Assembly (NCBI RefSeq): GCF_003612125.1
Contig: NZ_RAWI01000039.1
Location: 1-39,917, forward strand
Source of the DNA: Corallococcus praedator
GTDB lineage: Bacteria; Myxococcota; Myxococcia; Myxococcales; Myxococcaceae
Direction: 5' to 3'
Length of the DNA stretch: 39,917 nt
The position numbers were made by a program, and so were the translations under genes. Shown here piece after piece: positions 16,735 through 24,576 of this stretch. Every line of letters starts with the position of its first letter. Position 1 is the stretch's first letter. Under the pieces are notes generated by a model. That model saw only the letters and a list, made by a program, of their open reading frames with translations. It was not told where the DNA came from and ran no database searches.

Positions 16735-17492
16735 TTTTCTGGGCATTTTTTCTTCATTTTCCGCAGGCGCCCCAGGGCCCGCTGGACGCGCTTGCGCGCC
16801 GTTTCGGGCGACAGCCCACGGCTCGCGGCCACCTCGACATAGTCCTCTTCGCGAAGAAGGACGGACACCACCATGTCGGTGTCCTCGCCCGTCAGCGGGA
16901 GGAGCCACGCACGCAGCTCCTCCACCTCGGCGCTGAAGGAGCGGGTTCGAGAGGCAGAGGGGGTGGGCCACAACACCGAGAGCACCCCGCCGTCCGCGTC
17001 CGCCAGTAACTGAAGGCGCGCGCGGTGGCGTTGCTCCACCAACTCCTTGTGCCAAGCCTTGAGGACGTCGCGCTCCGTCCCACGCACGAGTGTCCCAGCC
17101 ACGCGCTGGACACCGGCCAAGCTGACGCGCGCCACGAGACTCATGAAGGACGCGGCAATCGAGGAAACCACTTCCGCGGGCGGGTGGCCCGTTCGCCTGA
17201 GACATCGGCGATACACGCCGTCCAACCCCGGCCACAGGCCCAGCCACAACAGGGCCACGAAGAAGCGGGCCGAGGCTCCCATCTGCACCAACGTGACGAG
17301 GCCCGCGAGCAGCCCATCCTTGACGTGAGAGTCGCCTTCGCGCGCCGTGAGAAATGAAACAAGGGCCTCCGGCTCCTCGAAGTCGGAGAGTGCCTCCCAG
17401 TTGCGCCGCACCAAGCGGTAGGCGCGCCTCGCCTCAGCCGTCCGGATGGCCACGCCAAGCTCTTGATGAAGAGCATTCCAGCTACGACTCAC
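16695..17492 (-). CDS. Sigma-70-like factor, phage-encoded
   Basis: A 265-aa divergent sigma factor. The region-2-like part is helical (ARFFVALLWLGLWPGLDGVY, then AEVVSSIAASFMSLVARV and RGTERDVLKAWHKEL). The C-terminus has a clear region-4 helix-turn-helix: DMVVSVLLREEDYVEVAASR, then GLSPETARKRVQRALGRLRK. The GTG at 17492 is the best start, since the frame upstream of it has poor composition, but no ribosome-binding site is evident. It is the first gene of the leftward replication operon, with motif E 474 bases upstream. It may recognise the repeated phage motifs; that is inference. Its last codons contain motif L. Confidence 0.65.
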   Translation of the reverse strand: MSRSWNALHQELGVAIRTAEARRAYRLVRRNWEALSDFEEPEALVSFLTAREGDSHVKDGLLAGLVTLVQMGASARFFVALLWLGLWPGLDGVYRRCLRRTGHPPAEVVSSIAASFMSLVARVSLAGVQRVAGTLVRGTERDVLKAWHKELVEQRHRARLQLLADADGGVLSVLWPTPSASRTRSFSAEVEELRAWLLPLTGEDTDMVVSVLLREEDYVEVAASRGLSPETARKRVQRALGRLRKMKKKCPEKIPCPKSAGGGAF

Positions 17493-17688
17493 AGATGAAT
17501 GCCGCCCCGGCCCTGCGCTCGGCGCACAGAGAAAGCCAGGTGAGTGGGTAGAGAAGGCCGAGCCCCGGTGGAGGAAATGACGCCAGCGCCTCCGCGGTGT
17601 CCCTCCTTTGGCGGGGGACTCGAGGCTGCGGCGAGCCAATCGAAGGAAGAGAGGACGCCACCCGCGCGTCCAAGCCCCTCCGAAACCT

Positions 17689-17703
17689 CCGTTACGGTAA
17701 CGG
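17689..17703. promoter_or_regulatory. 15-bp perfect palindrome, possible operator
   Basis: The sequence CCGTTACGGTAACGG is symmetrical about its central G. It lies about 200 bases upstream of the sigma-like gene, between motif E and that gene, where a repressor could block leftward transcription. No second perfect copy was seen in the window. Confidence 0.4.
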
Positions 17704-17966
17704 ACGAGCGCCCTTCCGACTGGGGGCCCGGCAACGGGAAAGTGGTGTCCCCAAGAAGACGGGGGTGCCACCTCCACACAGGCCGCGCCCAGGTCGAACG
17801 ACGCCCCCGCCCGCCGACACCACCGGCAGGGCCAGGCTAATCACAACAAATCTGCACACCCTCTCAATTCTGAAATTCAAGCAACTTCCTCACAGCCCAG
17901 GGGCGACACATCACTGAGACATGCCCTCACGCAAGACGCACGACACGCTCCAACAGCGGAGGCATC

Positions 17967-17995
17967 AAAAGTCGGGTGGCGTGAAGTCGGGGACA
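17967..17995 (-). promoter_or_regulatory. Phage promoter-like motif, copy E
   Basis: Minus-strand copy with TGTCCCCG, CGCC six bases later and CTTTT after six more, the same spacing as copies A and C. It points toward the sigma-like gene 474 bases away. Confidence 0.5.
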
Positions 17996-18395
17996 CAGCA
18001 CCGCGCGTCTTGCGACTTTCATGCCTGGGGCGTTGCCACTCGGGCTCCGCCTTCACGAGAGGGACTGAGCCGTCCACACATCCGGACGTGCACCGAGTGA
18101 AACATTTTCTCTCTCCGTATCATCGCCCATCGTTCCACAGGAGCGCACCCGGCAGCAGTCGCATCCTGCGCACCTCACACCGGGGAGCGACGGCGTTGGA
18201 AGGCCGCAGGTGACGCGGAAAACGTCACCCCCAGCCCTGGGGGCGGCTACCACCCCTTCCACGAGCCTGGAGGCCGTTTCCGGCCGTCCTGTGGGCATTC
18301 ACAGGCCATGGCATGGACGTGCGCCCCCCTCGACAAGTGCCCGCTCGCATGCGCCTTCACAACCAGCCGCAGCGACTTCACTTGACGTCTCAATA

Positions 18396-18681
18396 GTGGC
18401 AGTCGGTGGCAGGCCGTGGCAGCCCTATCTGCCACCCTCTTCTTCTATAAATTCAATATCTTATCTTGAAGTGACAGAGGTGGCAGTGTTTCAAAAAATA
18501 CCCCTACGTAGCGGGCGCGCGCATATTTGAATGGCACTATTCAATAGGGGGTCAAGAGAACACTCTCCCTAAGCGGCATTACCCCAGAAAACACTGCCAC
18601 CACCGCCACCTCCGCCACTCCTGCGATTTCACTAGGGAATTTCGTGGCAGCCTTTTGAGTCGAGCCTGCCACGGCTGCCAC
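18396..18681. repeat. Cluster of GTGGCAG/CTGCCAC heptamers (iteron-like)
   Basis: Nine exact heptamers occur in 286 bp: direct at 18396, 18406, 18416, 18480 and 18644; inverted at 18429, 18594, 18666 and 18675. CCGCCAC variants lie at 18603 and 18612. The first three are spaced exactly 10 bp, and 18594/18603/18612 and 18666/18675 exactly 9 bp. An AT-rich segment lies between the left and right groups. Phased short repeats next to AT-rich DNA are typical of initiator-bound origins or multi-site operators. Confidence 0.6.
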
Positions 18682-18737
18682 CCTCCGGCTCCGCGTTGGC
18701 CTTCCAGGTGCGCGAGCGAAATAAGCGTCGATGCAGG

Positions 18738-18766
18738 TGTCCCCGAAATCACGCCGAAGGCCTTTG
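18738..18766 (+). promoter_or_regulatory. Phage promoter-like motif, copy A
   Basis: TGTCCCCG followed at the standard spacing by CGCC and GGCCTTTG. It lies 136 bases upstream of the first rightward gene, just after the heptamer cluster and before motif R. Confidence 0.55.
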
Positions 18767-18827
18767 CTCTGCCTTACGCCCGCATGTCATTCGCTCGGGG
18801 AAAATCAAAAATAAATTCGGGCGAAAT

Positions 18828-18869
18828 GATTTCTTGTCCCAAATCAAAGGGATGGGGTGCTTTTAGGGT
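18828..18869 (+). promoter_or_regulatory. Motif R, inverted partner of motif L
   Basis: Plus-strand copy of the element at 16692-16734, with CTTGTCCCAAATC and GGGGTGCTTTT. It ends 33 bases before the first ATG of the rightward operon, so a promoter or operator role for that operon is likely. Confidence 0.5.
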
Positions 18870-18902
18870 GTATCGGCAAACACGCGCCGCCGACATCCGC
18901 GC

Positions 18903-19514
18903 ATGGCCCTTACCCACCACCTCCAGCCCACCCCCGCCACACAACGTCCGCCTGGCGTAACGTGCGAAGCGTATGTCCGCGGCGAGGGCAAGCACTGCCT
19001 GCACTACCGTCCTGGTGGTGGCTGCACCCTGCCCGGCGTGGGCACCTGCACCGAGTGGCTGAAGGTGAATCGGAAGGCCCGGCCTCATCGTGACGTGGCC
19101 GCGCCGCCCGCCCCCGTGCCTCCGGCGAAGTCCGCTCTGGTTGCGGTGGATCTCTTCGGCCATCCGCTGAGCGAGGCTGGCTCGAAGAAGATCGCCCCAG
19201 CCCCCGCCTCCAAGCCCGCGCCACCAGATGCGTCTCCCGATGTGAAGAAGCTGGACGCGGAGGCCCCGCTCTCCGGCCTGCGCGGCCTCACCGACGAGGA
19301 CATCGCCAGCTTCAAGGCCCTCAACGCCGAGGTGTGCTTCCGCTCCGAAACCTACGGCGAAGTGTGGCTCGTCCCGGCCTACACCGGCCAGGCCCGGAAG
19401 GAACTCACCCCGGAGCACGCCGCCACCCTGGTGCGCGTCCTGTCTGCCTTCCCAGGCTCTCGCGTCATGTCCTTCGAGAAGCGGCCGGCCTCCGCGGACG
19501 AGGGGGCGCCATGA
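18903..19514 (+). CDS. Unknown phage protein with Cys-rich N-terminus
   Basis: A 203-aa protein. Residues 20-55 contain a Cys/His pattern (C-x11-C-H, GGGCTLPGVGTCTEW) that could form a zinc finger. A Pro/Ala linker follows (APPAPVPPAKS), then DLFGHPLSE, a second linker, and a C-terminal domain of about 80 residues starting LSGLRGLTDEDIASFKALNA. No family is recognised. It is the first gene of the rightward arm, directly downstream of motifs A and R, so it is probably an early gene. Its stop overlaps the next start as ATGA. Confidence 0.7.
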   Translation: MALTHHLQPTPATQRPPGVTCEAYVRGEGKHCLHYRPGGGCTLPGVGTCTEWLKVNRKARPHRDVAAPPAPVPPAKSALVAVDLFGHPLSEAGSKKIAPAPASKPAPPDASPDVKKLDAEAPLSGLRGLTDEDIASFKALNAEVCFRSETYGEVWLVPAYTGQARKELTPEHAATLVRVLSAFPGSRVMSFEKRPASADEGAP

Positions 19515-19648
19515 GCGTGGCTTTCGCCTGTGAAACACACGCATGGGGCCGCTCCCTGCACCCGCTTCGACTTGATGTCTCGCTCGGAAAGAGCGTGATG
19601 ACTGTCTCGCGACACGCCACTGCATCGGCCCGGAGGCCCACGCCATGA
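19511..19648 (+). CDS. 45-aa protein linked by overlaps to both neighbours
   Basis: This small gene starts inside the stop of the previous gene (ATGA) and ends inside the start of the next (ATGA), filling the gap exactly. GAGGGGG lies just upstream of its ATG. The product is basic, with no hydrophobic segment or recognised motif. The double overlap is the main evidence that it is translated. Confidence 0.55.
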   Translation: MSVAFACETHAWGRSLHPLRLDVSLGKSVMTVSRHATASARRPTP

Positions 19649-20820
19649 GCGGACTGCGAAACGAACACCTCTCGTTCAGCCGGCTGAGCCGCTTCGAGGC
19701 CTGCCCGCTGTCCTACAGGCTCCACTACCTCGAAAAGCGCACCGCCGAGCCCGGCGTCCCCCTGCGCTTCGGCAAGGCACTGCACGCCGTCCTCGAGCGA
19801 CTCCTCCAGGAAGTCGTCGACACCGAGTACGTGGGCCCGCTCTCCGAGGAGCGCGCCCTCCAGCTCTACCGTGAAGCATGGACTGCCGAGGGCCTCTCCG
19901 GCCTGGACCTCTTCCAGCAGGGCCTCGGCATCCTCCAGGACTTCGTCCGCCAGCAAGGCCGCGTGGACTCCCGCGACATCCTCGGCATCGAGAAGGAGTT
20001 CCGCTTGCCGGTGGGGCCCTTCACCGTCCTGGGCTTCATCGACCGCGTCGACTGGGTGGACGACGAGACGGTCCACGTCATGGACTACAAGTCCAACCAC
20101 CAGCTCTTCACCCGCGAGGAGCTGGACTCCAGTCTCCAGCTCAGCCTCTACGCCCTCGCCGCGCGCCGCATGTGGCCCTGGGCGAAGAAGGTGCGCCTGT
20201 CCATGTGGATGCTGCGCCACGGCGTGCGGCAGGAGACGACGCGCACCGAGGAGCAGCTGGAAGCCGCCCTCGCGTACGTCGAGACGCTGGGCCAGCAGAT
20301 GGAGACGGCGGAGGCCTTCCCCGCCCGCCTCAACCCCAACTGCGCGTACTGCGACCACCGGCGCGACTGCCCCACCTACGCCCGCGCGCTGACGGGCCAG
20401 CGTGAAGTCGTCTGCAGGGACATGTCCGACTTGGAGTCCGTCGCTCGCGAGCGTGAAGAAGTCGCCCAGCTCGCGAAGATTCTCGGCGCGCGCAAGGCGG
20501 AGCTGGAGGGCGTCCTCCGAGCCCACCTCGCTGAGCAGGACGAGCTCGTCCTCGCCGGCACGCGCTACCGCATGTTCAACACCACCAGCCTCGATTACCC
20601 GCTGGAGCCCACCGTTGCGGTGTTGGCCCAGGCCACCGGCCTCCCTCGTGAGGAGCTGGTGCAGCGCCTCGCCAGCGTCGAGAAGAAGGCCCTCGACGCG
20701 CTGCTGAAGGACGCGGGCAAGCGCCTGGGCACCGCACACGTCGCGCTGCTGAAGGCCGAGCTGGACTCCCTCGCCACCAAACACCACTCGCCCAGGTTCT
20801 GGGCCAAGGAGGTCGCATAG
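19645..20820 (+). CDS. Cas4/RecB-like PD-(D/E)XK exonuclease with predicted Fe-S cluster
   Basis: A 391-aa nuclease. The N-terminal [20 protein letters not shown] is the usual start of the RecB/Cas4 group and supplies C20. GKALHAVLE (43-51) carries the motif-I histidine. The catalytic core has GFIDRVD (130-136), MDYKS (146-150) and the QLSLYALA motif (165-172). C233, C236 and C242 with C20 could hold a 4Fe-4S cluster, as in Cas4 and AddB. A charged C-terminal extension of about 140 residues follows. It lies in a rightward cluster with two more nucleases, suggesting phage recombination or DNA end processing rather than CRISPR adaptation; no CRISPR array is present. Confidence 0.85.
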   Translation: MSGLRNEHLSFSRLSRFEACPLSYRLHYLEKRTAEPGVPLRFGKALHAVLERLLQEVVDTEYVGPLSEERALQLYREAWTAEGLSGLDLFQQGLGILQDFVRQQGRVDSRDILGIEKEFRLPVGPFTVLGFIDRVDWVDDETVHVMDYKSNHQLFTREELDSSLQLSLYALAARRMWPWAKKVRLSMWMLRHGVRQETTRTEEQLEAALAYVETLGQQMETAEAFPARLNPNCAYCDHRRDCPTYARALTGQREVVCRDMSDLESVAREREEVAQLAKILGARKAELEGVLRAHLAEQDELVLAGTRYRMFNTTSLDYPLEPTVAVLAQATGLPREELVQRLASVEKKALDALLKDAGKRLGTAHVALLKAELDSLATKHHSPRFWAKEVA

Positions 20821-21476
20821 TGCTCGCTCATCCTGCTTCCGACACCACCCCTGTCTCCGCTCTCCGCCAGCCGCTCTTCCCCGGCCTCCCGCCGCACCTG
20901 AGGACGCTCTGCTTCGTCGACCTGGAGACGACGGGCCTGGACGCCTCCCGGCACGAGGTGCTGGAGGTGGCGGTGCTTCGCGTCGACGCCCGCAGCCTCC
21001 AGGTGCTGGCGGAGTACGAGGCCCGCGTGCAGCCCACCCGGCTGGCCGACGCCCACCCCGAAGCCCTGGCCGTGTGCGGCTACTCCGACGAGGAGTGGCG
21101 AGACGCCCTGCCCCTGCAGGAGGTTCTCGCCACCGTGACGCCTCTCCTGGCGGGCACCCTCGTCGCCGGCCACAACACCAGCTTTGACTGGGCCTTCCTC
21201 GTCGAGGGCTACCGCCGCACCGAGCTGAACCTGCCCAGCGTCGACTACCACCGCCTCGACACCGCCAGCCTCGCATGGCCGCTGCTCGCCACGGGCGAGG
21301 TGGAGTCCCTCTCCCTCAACGCCCTGGCCAAGCGCTTCGGCCTCCACCGGCCCACGCCCCACCGAGCTATGGCGGACGCCCGCTGCGCGCTGGAGGTGGC
21401 CCGCTGCCTCGCCGTGCGCATGGCCCGTGGCGGGCACATGGAGCGGCTGCTGGAGGAGTCGGGAGGTGTCTCGTGA
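20820..21476 (+). CDS. DnaQ-like 3'-5' exonuclease (DEDDh)
   Basis: A 218-aa single-domain exonuclease. Exo I is VDLETTG with D34 and E36, Exo II is HNTSFDW with D123, and Exo III is HRAMADA with H181 and D186. This is the DEDDh set used by proofreading and RNase T-type enzymes. The GTG start shares one base with the preceding TAG, and the stop overlaps the next GTG. Length and lack of other domains fit a phage recombination or repair exonuclease. Confidence 0.88.
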   Translation: MLAHPASDTTPVSALRQPLFPGLPPHLRTLCFVDLETTGLDASRHEVLEVAVLRVDARSLQVLAEYEARVQPTRLADAHPEALAVCGYSDEEWRDALPLQEVLATVTPLLAGTLVAGHNTSFDWAFLVEGYRRTELNLPSVDYHRLDTASLAWPLLATGEVESLSLNALAKRFGLHRPTPHRAMADARCALEVARCLAVRMARGGHMERLLEESGGVS

Positions 21477-21811
21477 GTGGAGCTTCGTCTCGTCGCAAGG
21501 GCGCTGACTTCGAGCGCGCCCTCGTCCACCGCTTCCGCGAGGCCATGCCCGAGGCCCTCATCCGCCGCGGCCTCCAGTACCGCACCGGCCAGGAGGTGTC
21601 CGACGTCGAGGTGCCGTGCTTCTGGCTGGAGGCCAAGGCCCACCAGCGCACCAACGTCCGCGAGGCCCTGCGCCAGGCCGTGGAGACGTGCCCGGCGGGC
21701 CGCTGGCCGCTGGCTGTGTGCAAGGACGACGGGCAGCCGCCCCTCGTCGCCATGCCGTTGGACGACTTCCTCGAGTTGGTGCGCGAGTGGTGGGAGGCCC
21801 GCCCCCGGTGA
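21473..21811 (+). CDS. Hjc-like Holliday junction resolvase / PD-(D/E)XK nuclease
   Basis: A 112-aa nuclease of archaeal-resolvase type. The sequence begins SSRRKGADFERALVHRF and contains RRGLQYRTGQEVSDVEVP, then WLEAK, giving catalytic D44, E53 and K55. REALRQAVETCPAG and PLAVCKDDGQPPLVAM complete the fold. The GTG start overlaps the exonuclease stop, and the stop overlaps the next GTG, so the cluster is translated as a chain. A phage enzyme of this type would resolve branched DNA before packaging. Confidence 0.75.
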   Translation: MSGASSRRKGADFERALVHRFREAMPEALIRRGLQYRTGQEVSDVEVPCFWLEAKAHQRTNVREALRQAVETCPAGRWPLAVCKDDGQPPLVAMPLDDFLELVREWWEARPR

Positions 21812-22617
21812 GTGACTTCTTCGACCACCTCTTGGACTTGCTGCGTGCGGAGGCGCTCGCCCCTCGGCTCCAGGCCGTCTTCGCGGCTGCGCGCACGCAG
21901 CGGCCGGCCTTCGCGCGTCATGCCACGCTCGACTCGGTGCTGGCCGCCATGGCTGACGCGCGCGAGGAGACGTACCCGGAGCGGGAAGCCCTCACCCGGG
22001 CCCTGGTGGCCGAAATGCAGGCCTCCTCCAGCCCCGCGTGGACGGCGGCCCTCGCCACCGCCTACGCCCCCATGTTGCGTCGCCTGCGCCGCCGCCTCCT
22101 CGGTAACGCCGTGCCCAGGGAGGACCTGGACCAGCTCGTCCTCGCCACCTTCCTCTCCGTCGCACGCGCCTTCCCCCTCTCGCGCTGGGGTGACTGGACT
22201 GCCGTCCGCCTGCGCCAGCAGACGGCGCGCGAGGTGTTCCGTTACCTGCGCAAGGAGCGCGCGGAGCAGCATGAGACGTACACGCAGGAGCAACTCGCCG
22301 AGTGGCTGCCTGACGTGCGGTCCGTCACTCCGGTGGAGAGCCCCAGGCGGCCCAGTGTCCGCCGCAGCTTCGTGAAGCGTGACGCCGTGCTGGTGCATCT
22401 GGCCCAGGCCACCCTGCCTCGCAGCGACGTCGAGGTCCTCATGGCGACGGTCGTCCGGCGCGAGAAGCTGCGCGCCTACGTCAGCCGCCTCGTCGAGGGC
22501 GACGCCGCCGAGGCCGAGAGGACGTACCAGCGGTTGAAGCGCCAGCGCACGCGGCTGATGCAGCGCCTGCGCACCCAGGCCGTGGACGCGGTGCCGCAGC
22601 CCTCCGGAGGCTGCTGA
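21808..22617 (+). CDS. Second sigma-70-like protein
   Basis: A 269-aa protein with two sigma-like helical regions. The first, at about residues 85-150, reads [20 protein letters not shown] then [20 protein letters not shown] and [12 protein letters not shown], resembling region 2. The second, near the C-terminus, has [20 protein letters not shown] and [20 protein letters not shown], resembling region 4. It overlaps the nuclease gene (GTGA) and ends nine bases before terS, a position suiting control of late genes. The similarity is weak enough that another helical DNA-binding protein is possible. Confidence 0.6.
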   Translation: MSDFFDHLLDLLRAEALAPRLQAVFAAARTQRPAFARHATLDSVLAAMADAREETYPEREALTRALVAEMQASSSPAWTAALATAYAPMLRRLRRRLLGNAVPREDLDQLVLATFLSVARAFPLSRWGDWTAVRLRQQTAREVFRYLRKERAEQHETYTQEQLAEWLPDVRSVTPVESPRRPSVRRSFVKRDAVLVHLAQATLPRSDVEVLMATVVRREKLRAYVSRLVEGDAAEAERTYQRLKRQRTRLMQRLRTQAVDAVPQPSGGC

Positions 22618-22625
22618 GGGAAGGC

Positions 22626-23549
22626 ATGGCCCAGAAGAAGCCCCTCAAGAAGCTGGGGCGCCCCACCAAGGCCGAAGGCCCTCGGCTGCCCCATGCCGAG
22701 GTGGACAAACTCCTCGTGGAAGGCGAGGAGGTGCCCACCACCCGGGGCCGTGTGAAGCGGCGCTTCCCCTCCCTCCGCGAGCTAGCTGAGCGCTTTGGTG
22801 TCGCCCACAGCGCCGTCGCCAAGTACGCCCAGCAGCACGACTGCCTCGGCCGCCGCAAGCGCCTCCTCGCGGGTGAGCCGGCGGACGAGGTTGTCGAGCC
22901 TCTCGAGGCACCACCGACTCCACCGCCCGCGAAGCGCAAGACGGGCCGCCCCCGCAAGTCCGAGGAGCCCGCGCTCCCGCGCCAGGAGCTGGACCGCGCC
23001 CTCGTCTTCGGCGAAGTGAAGACGCTCCCCGACGGCTCCACCATGACGAGCTACGCCTCGTACCGCGAGTTGGCCGAGCGCTTCGGTGTCGCCACCTCCC
23101 TCGTCGCCAACTACGCGAAGGAGCACAACTGCCTGCGTCGCCGCGAAGAGGCCAAGACGCGCATCGCCACCAAGGCGGACCAGAAGCTCATCGAGCTGCG
23201 CGCCAACGCCATCGCCGTCTCCAAGGACGACGCACTGAAGATGATTGACGGCTATCTCCTCGGCTTCGAGGAGGCGCTGTCCGAGGGACGCGTGCGCGTT
23301 GACAACCCCACCGACTTCAACACGATGGTGAGGCTCAAGGAGTTCGTCATGGGCGGCGCTGACTCCCGGCAGGAGCTGCACGCCACCTTCTCGTTGGAGG
23401 GCCTCCAGGCCCGGCACGCCCAGGCCCTGCGCGCCGCGCGGGAGACGACGCCCGCCGAGCGCGGCGAGGTGGATGCGGAGGTGGAGAGCGGCGGCGACGT
23501 GGAGGTGGACGCCTCAAAGCACGACGGTAGTGGACCTGTACCAGCATGA
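22626..23549 (+). CDS. Terminase small subunit-like protein with two HTH repeats
   Basis: A 307-aa DNA-binding protein. Two parallel units each have an AT-hook-like start ([14 protein letters not shown]), an acidic helix ([15 protein letters not shown] / [15 protein letters not shown]) and a helix-turn-helix ([19 protein letters not shown] / [19 protein letters not shown]) ending QHDCLGRRK / [10 protein letters not shown] helical region ([19 protein letters not shown], then [19 protein letters not shown]) could mediate oligomerisation. Location upstream of terL supports terminase small subunit. The last 20 residues differ from the remnant at 24451, suggesting the C-terminus was replaced when the following cargo gene arrived. 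Confidence 0.6.
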   Translation: MAQKKPLKKLGRPTKAEGPRLPHAEVDKLLVEGEEVPTTRGRVKRRFPSLRELAERFGVAHSAVAKYAQQHDCLGRRKRLLAGEPADEVVEPLEAPPTPPPAKRKTGRPRKSEEPALPRQELDRALVFGEVKTLPDGSTMTSYASYRELAERFGVATSLVANYAKEHNCLRRREEAKTRIATKADQKLIELRANAIAVSKDDALKMIDGYLLGFEEALSEGRVRVDNPTDFNTMVRLKEFVMGGADSRQELHATFSLEGLQARHAQALRAARETTPAERGEVDAEVESGGDVEVDASKHDGSGPVPA

Positions 23550-23610
23550 AGAGCCCGCTCCCCGCTCGCACCAGCGAGGTTCCGATGGATCAGTACTAAG
23601 CTCTGCGCCC

Positions 23611-24378
23611 GTGAACCAGGAACGCAGCGCACAGGGGCAGCGACTTGAGGCCAGGGGGATCGGCCCTGCTGTTGTCGAACTCATCCGTTTGGCCAAGAGC
23701 CGCATCGTGCTCATCAGCCCCTACTTTCACCCCTGGGGGAGACTGGTCGAGGCTCTCATGGCGGCGCCCGCTCGCGGCGCTCGTGTCACGCTTGTCATCC
23801 GCGCGAACCAGCCATTCAACGAAAGGCGGCATTTGGCCCTACAGAAGTTGTCGACAGCCGGCGTGAGCATTCGCCAAGTGCCCTGGCTCCACCTCAAGAT
23901 GTATCTGAGCGACTCCGCAATCATCGAGACGTCAATGAATCTCGTTTTCAGTTCCATGGCAAAGGGGTACGAGACGGGCAGCCTCTACACTGTCCACGAG
24001 GCCCCCGTTGCTTATGCAGAGCGACGAGCCATGGTGAAGGAATGCGTCGAAGGCTCGGCGCCCTACTTGTTCGGTCACGCACCCTTGCCGGAGGTTAGGA
24101 GCATCGGAATAGCTCCCGGGTCACCGCCAAAGCTGCAGAGCTCACCCCATCATGGCGATGCGCATCCCCATGAAGAAACGCACCGTTCGCCTGCAGGGCC
24201 TGTCGCGAGTTCGCGCCGAAATAATCCTCGCGCCTATCAGCCATGGACGGATCAAGAGGACTCCCTCGCGCAGGACCTCTTCGCTCAAAAGGTGCCGTTG
24301 ATAAGCATCGCGCAGGCACTCCAGCGCACGCCCAAGAGCGTCTCGAAACGGCTCAAGCGCCTTGGAGTCATAGAGTGA
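23611..24378 (+). CDS. PLD-family nuclease-like protein with Myb/SANT-like C-terminus (cargo)
   Basis: A 255-aa protein with one phospholipase D (HKD) motif: H94, K96 and D101 in HLKMYLSD, followed by the usual small-residue region (ETSMNLVFSSMAKGYETG). Before it are IRLAKSRIVLISPYFHPWG and ARVTLVIRAN, typical PLD strands. A single HKD implies an active dimer, as in Nuc and BfiI. The last 45 residues (PWTDQEDSLAQDLFAQ, then ALQRTPKSVSKRLKRLG) resemble a Myb/SANT DNA-binding helix bundle. The GTG at 23611 is the best available start, without a clear ribosome-binding site. Sitting between terS and a terS remnant, it looks like inserted cargo; a DNA-cleaving defence role is inferred. Confidence 0.65.
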   Translation: MNQERSAQGQRLEARGIGPAVVELIRLAKSRIVLISPYFHPWGRLVEALMAAPARGARVTLVIRANQPFNERRHLALQKLSTAGVSIRQVPWLHLKMYLSDSAIIETSMNLVFSSMAKGYETGSLYTVHEAPVAYAERRAMVKECVEGSAPYLFGHAPLPEVRSIGIAPGSPPKLQSSPHHGDAHPHEETHRSPAGPVASSRRNNPRAYQPWTDQEDSLAQDLFAQKVPLISIAQALQRTPKSVSKRLKRLGVIE

Positions 24379-24450
24379 GTCCCGTTCCGAGGTAGCCGAC
24401 GGCGACGCGGATCGACCAGTCTCTGCATGGCCCACCGAGGTGTCGCGCGT

Positions 24451-24576
24451 TGAGCGCGGCGAGGTAGACGCGGAGGTGACGACGAGGACCTCGACACAGC
24501 CTCCCCGGAAAGCCCCAAGGACGGCGCCCTCGTGGCTCCTCCGACGGACGTCGGAGCCCCCGCCGACCCAGTCTGA
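24451..24576 (+). pseudogene. 3'-end remnant of a terS gene
   Basis: The first 26 bases match terS at 23458-23483 with only two differences (peptide ERGEVDAEV in both). After a frame change the sequence continues as DEDLDTASPESPKDGALVAP and ends at a stop at 24574-24576. That tail is loosely similar to the present terS tail ([11 protein letters not shown]). It appears to be the original 3' end of terS, displaced by the PLD cargo gene. Confidence 0.5.

Larger units (their letters stand above)
17493..18902. other. Divergent control region between the two phage arms
   Basis: About 1.4 kb without a convincing gene separates the leftward replication operon from the rightward operon. It holds a 15-bp palindrome (17689), motif E facing left, a heptamer cluster (18396-18681), an AT-rich stretch around 18440-18560 that stands out against the G+C-rich surroundings, and motifs A and R facing right. 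The layout suits a combined regulatory region and replication origin. Open frames inside it lack ribosome-binding sites and natural composition. Confidence 0.6.

Noticed and set aside
17489-17779. A 96-codon minus-strand frame whose stop overlaps the sigma-like gene start (GTGA)
   Set aside because: The overlap is suggestive, but the sequence is low in structure-forming residues and lacks a good start; left unannotated.
18655-18960. A 101-codon plus-strand frame across motifs A and R
   Set aside because: Codes mostly through regulatory elements and overlaps the better-supported gene at 18903.
19645-20820. Cas4-like nuclease as a sign of a CRISPR-Cas locus
   Set aside because: No repeat-spacer array or other cas gene is visible; phages often carry such nucleases for recombination.
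19465-21276. A 603-codon minus-strand frame opposite the Cas4-like nuclease
   Set aside because: Antisense to two genes with complete catalytic motifs; no support of its own.
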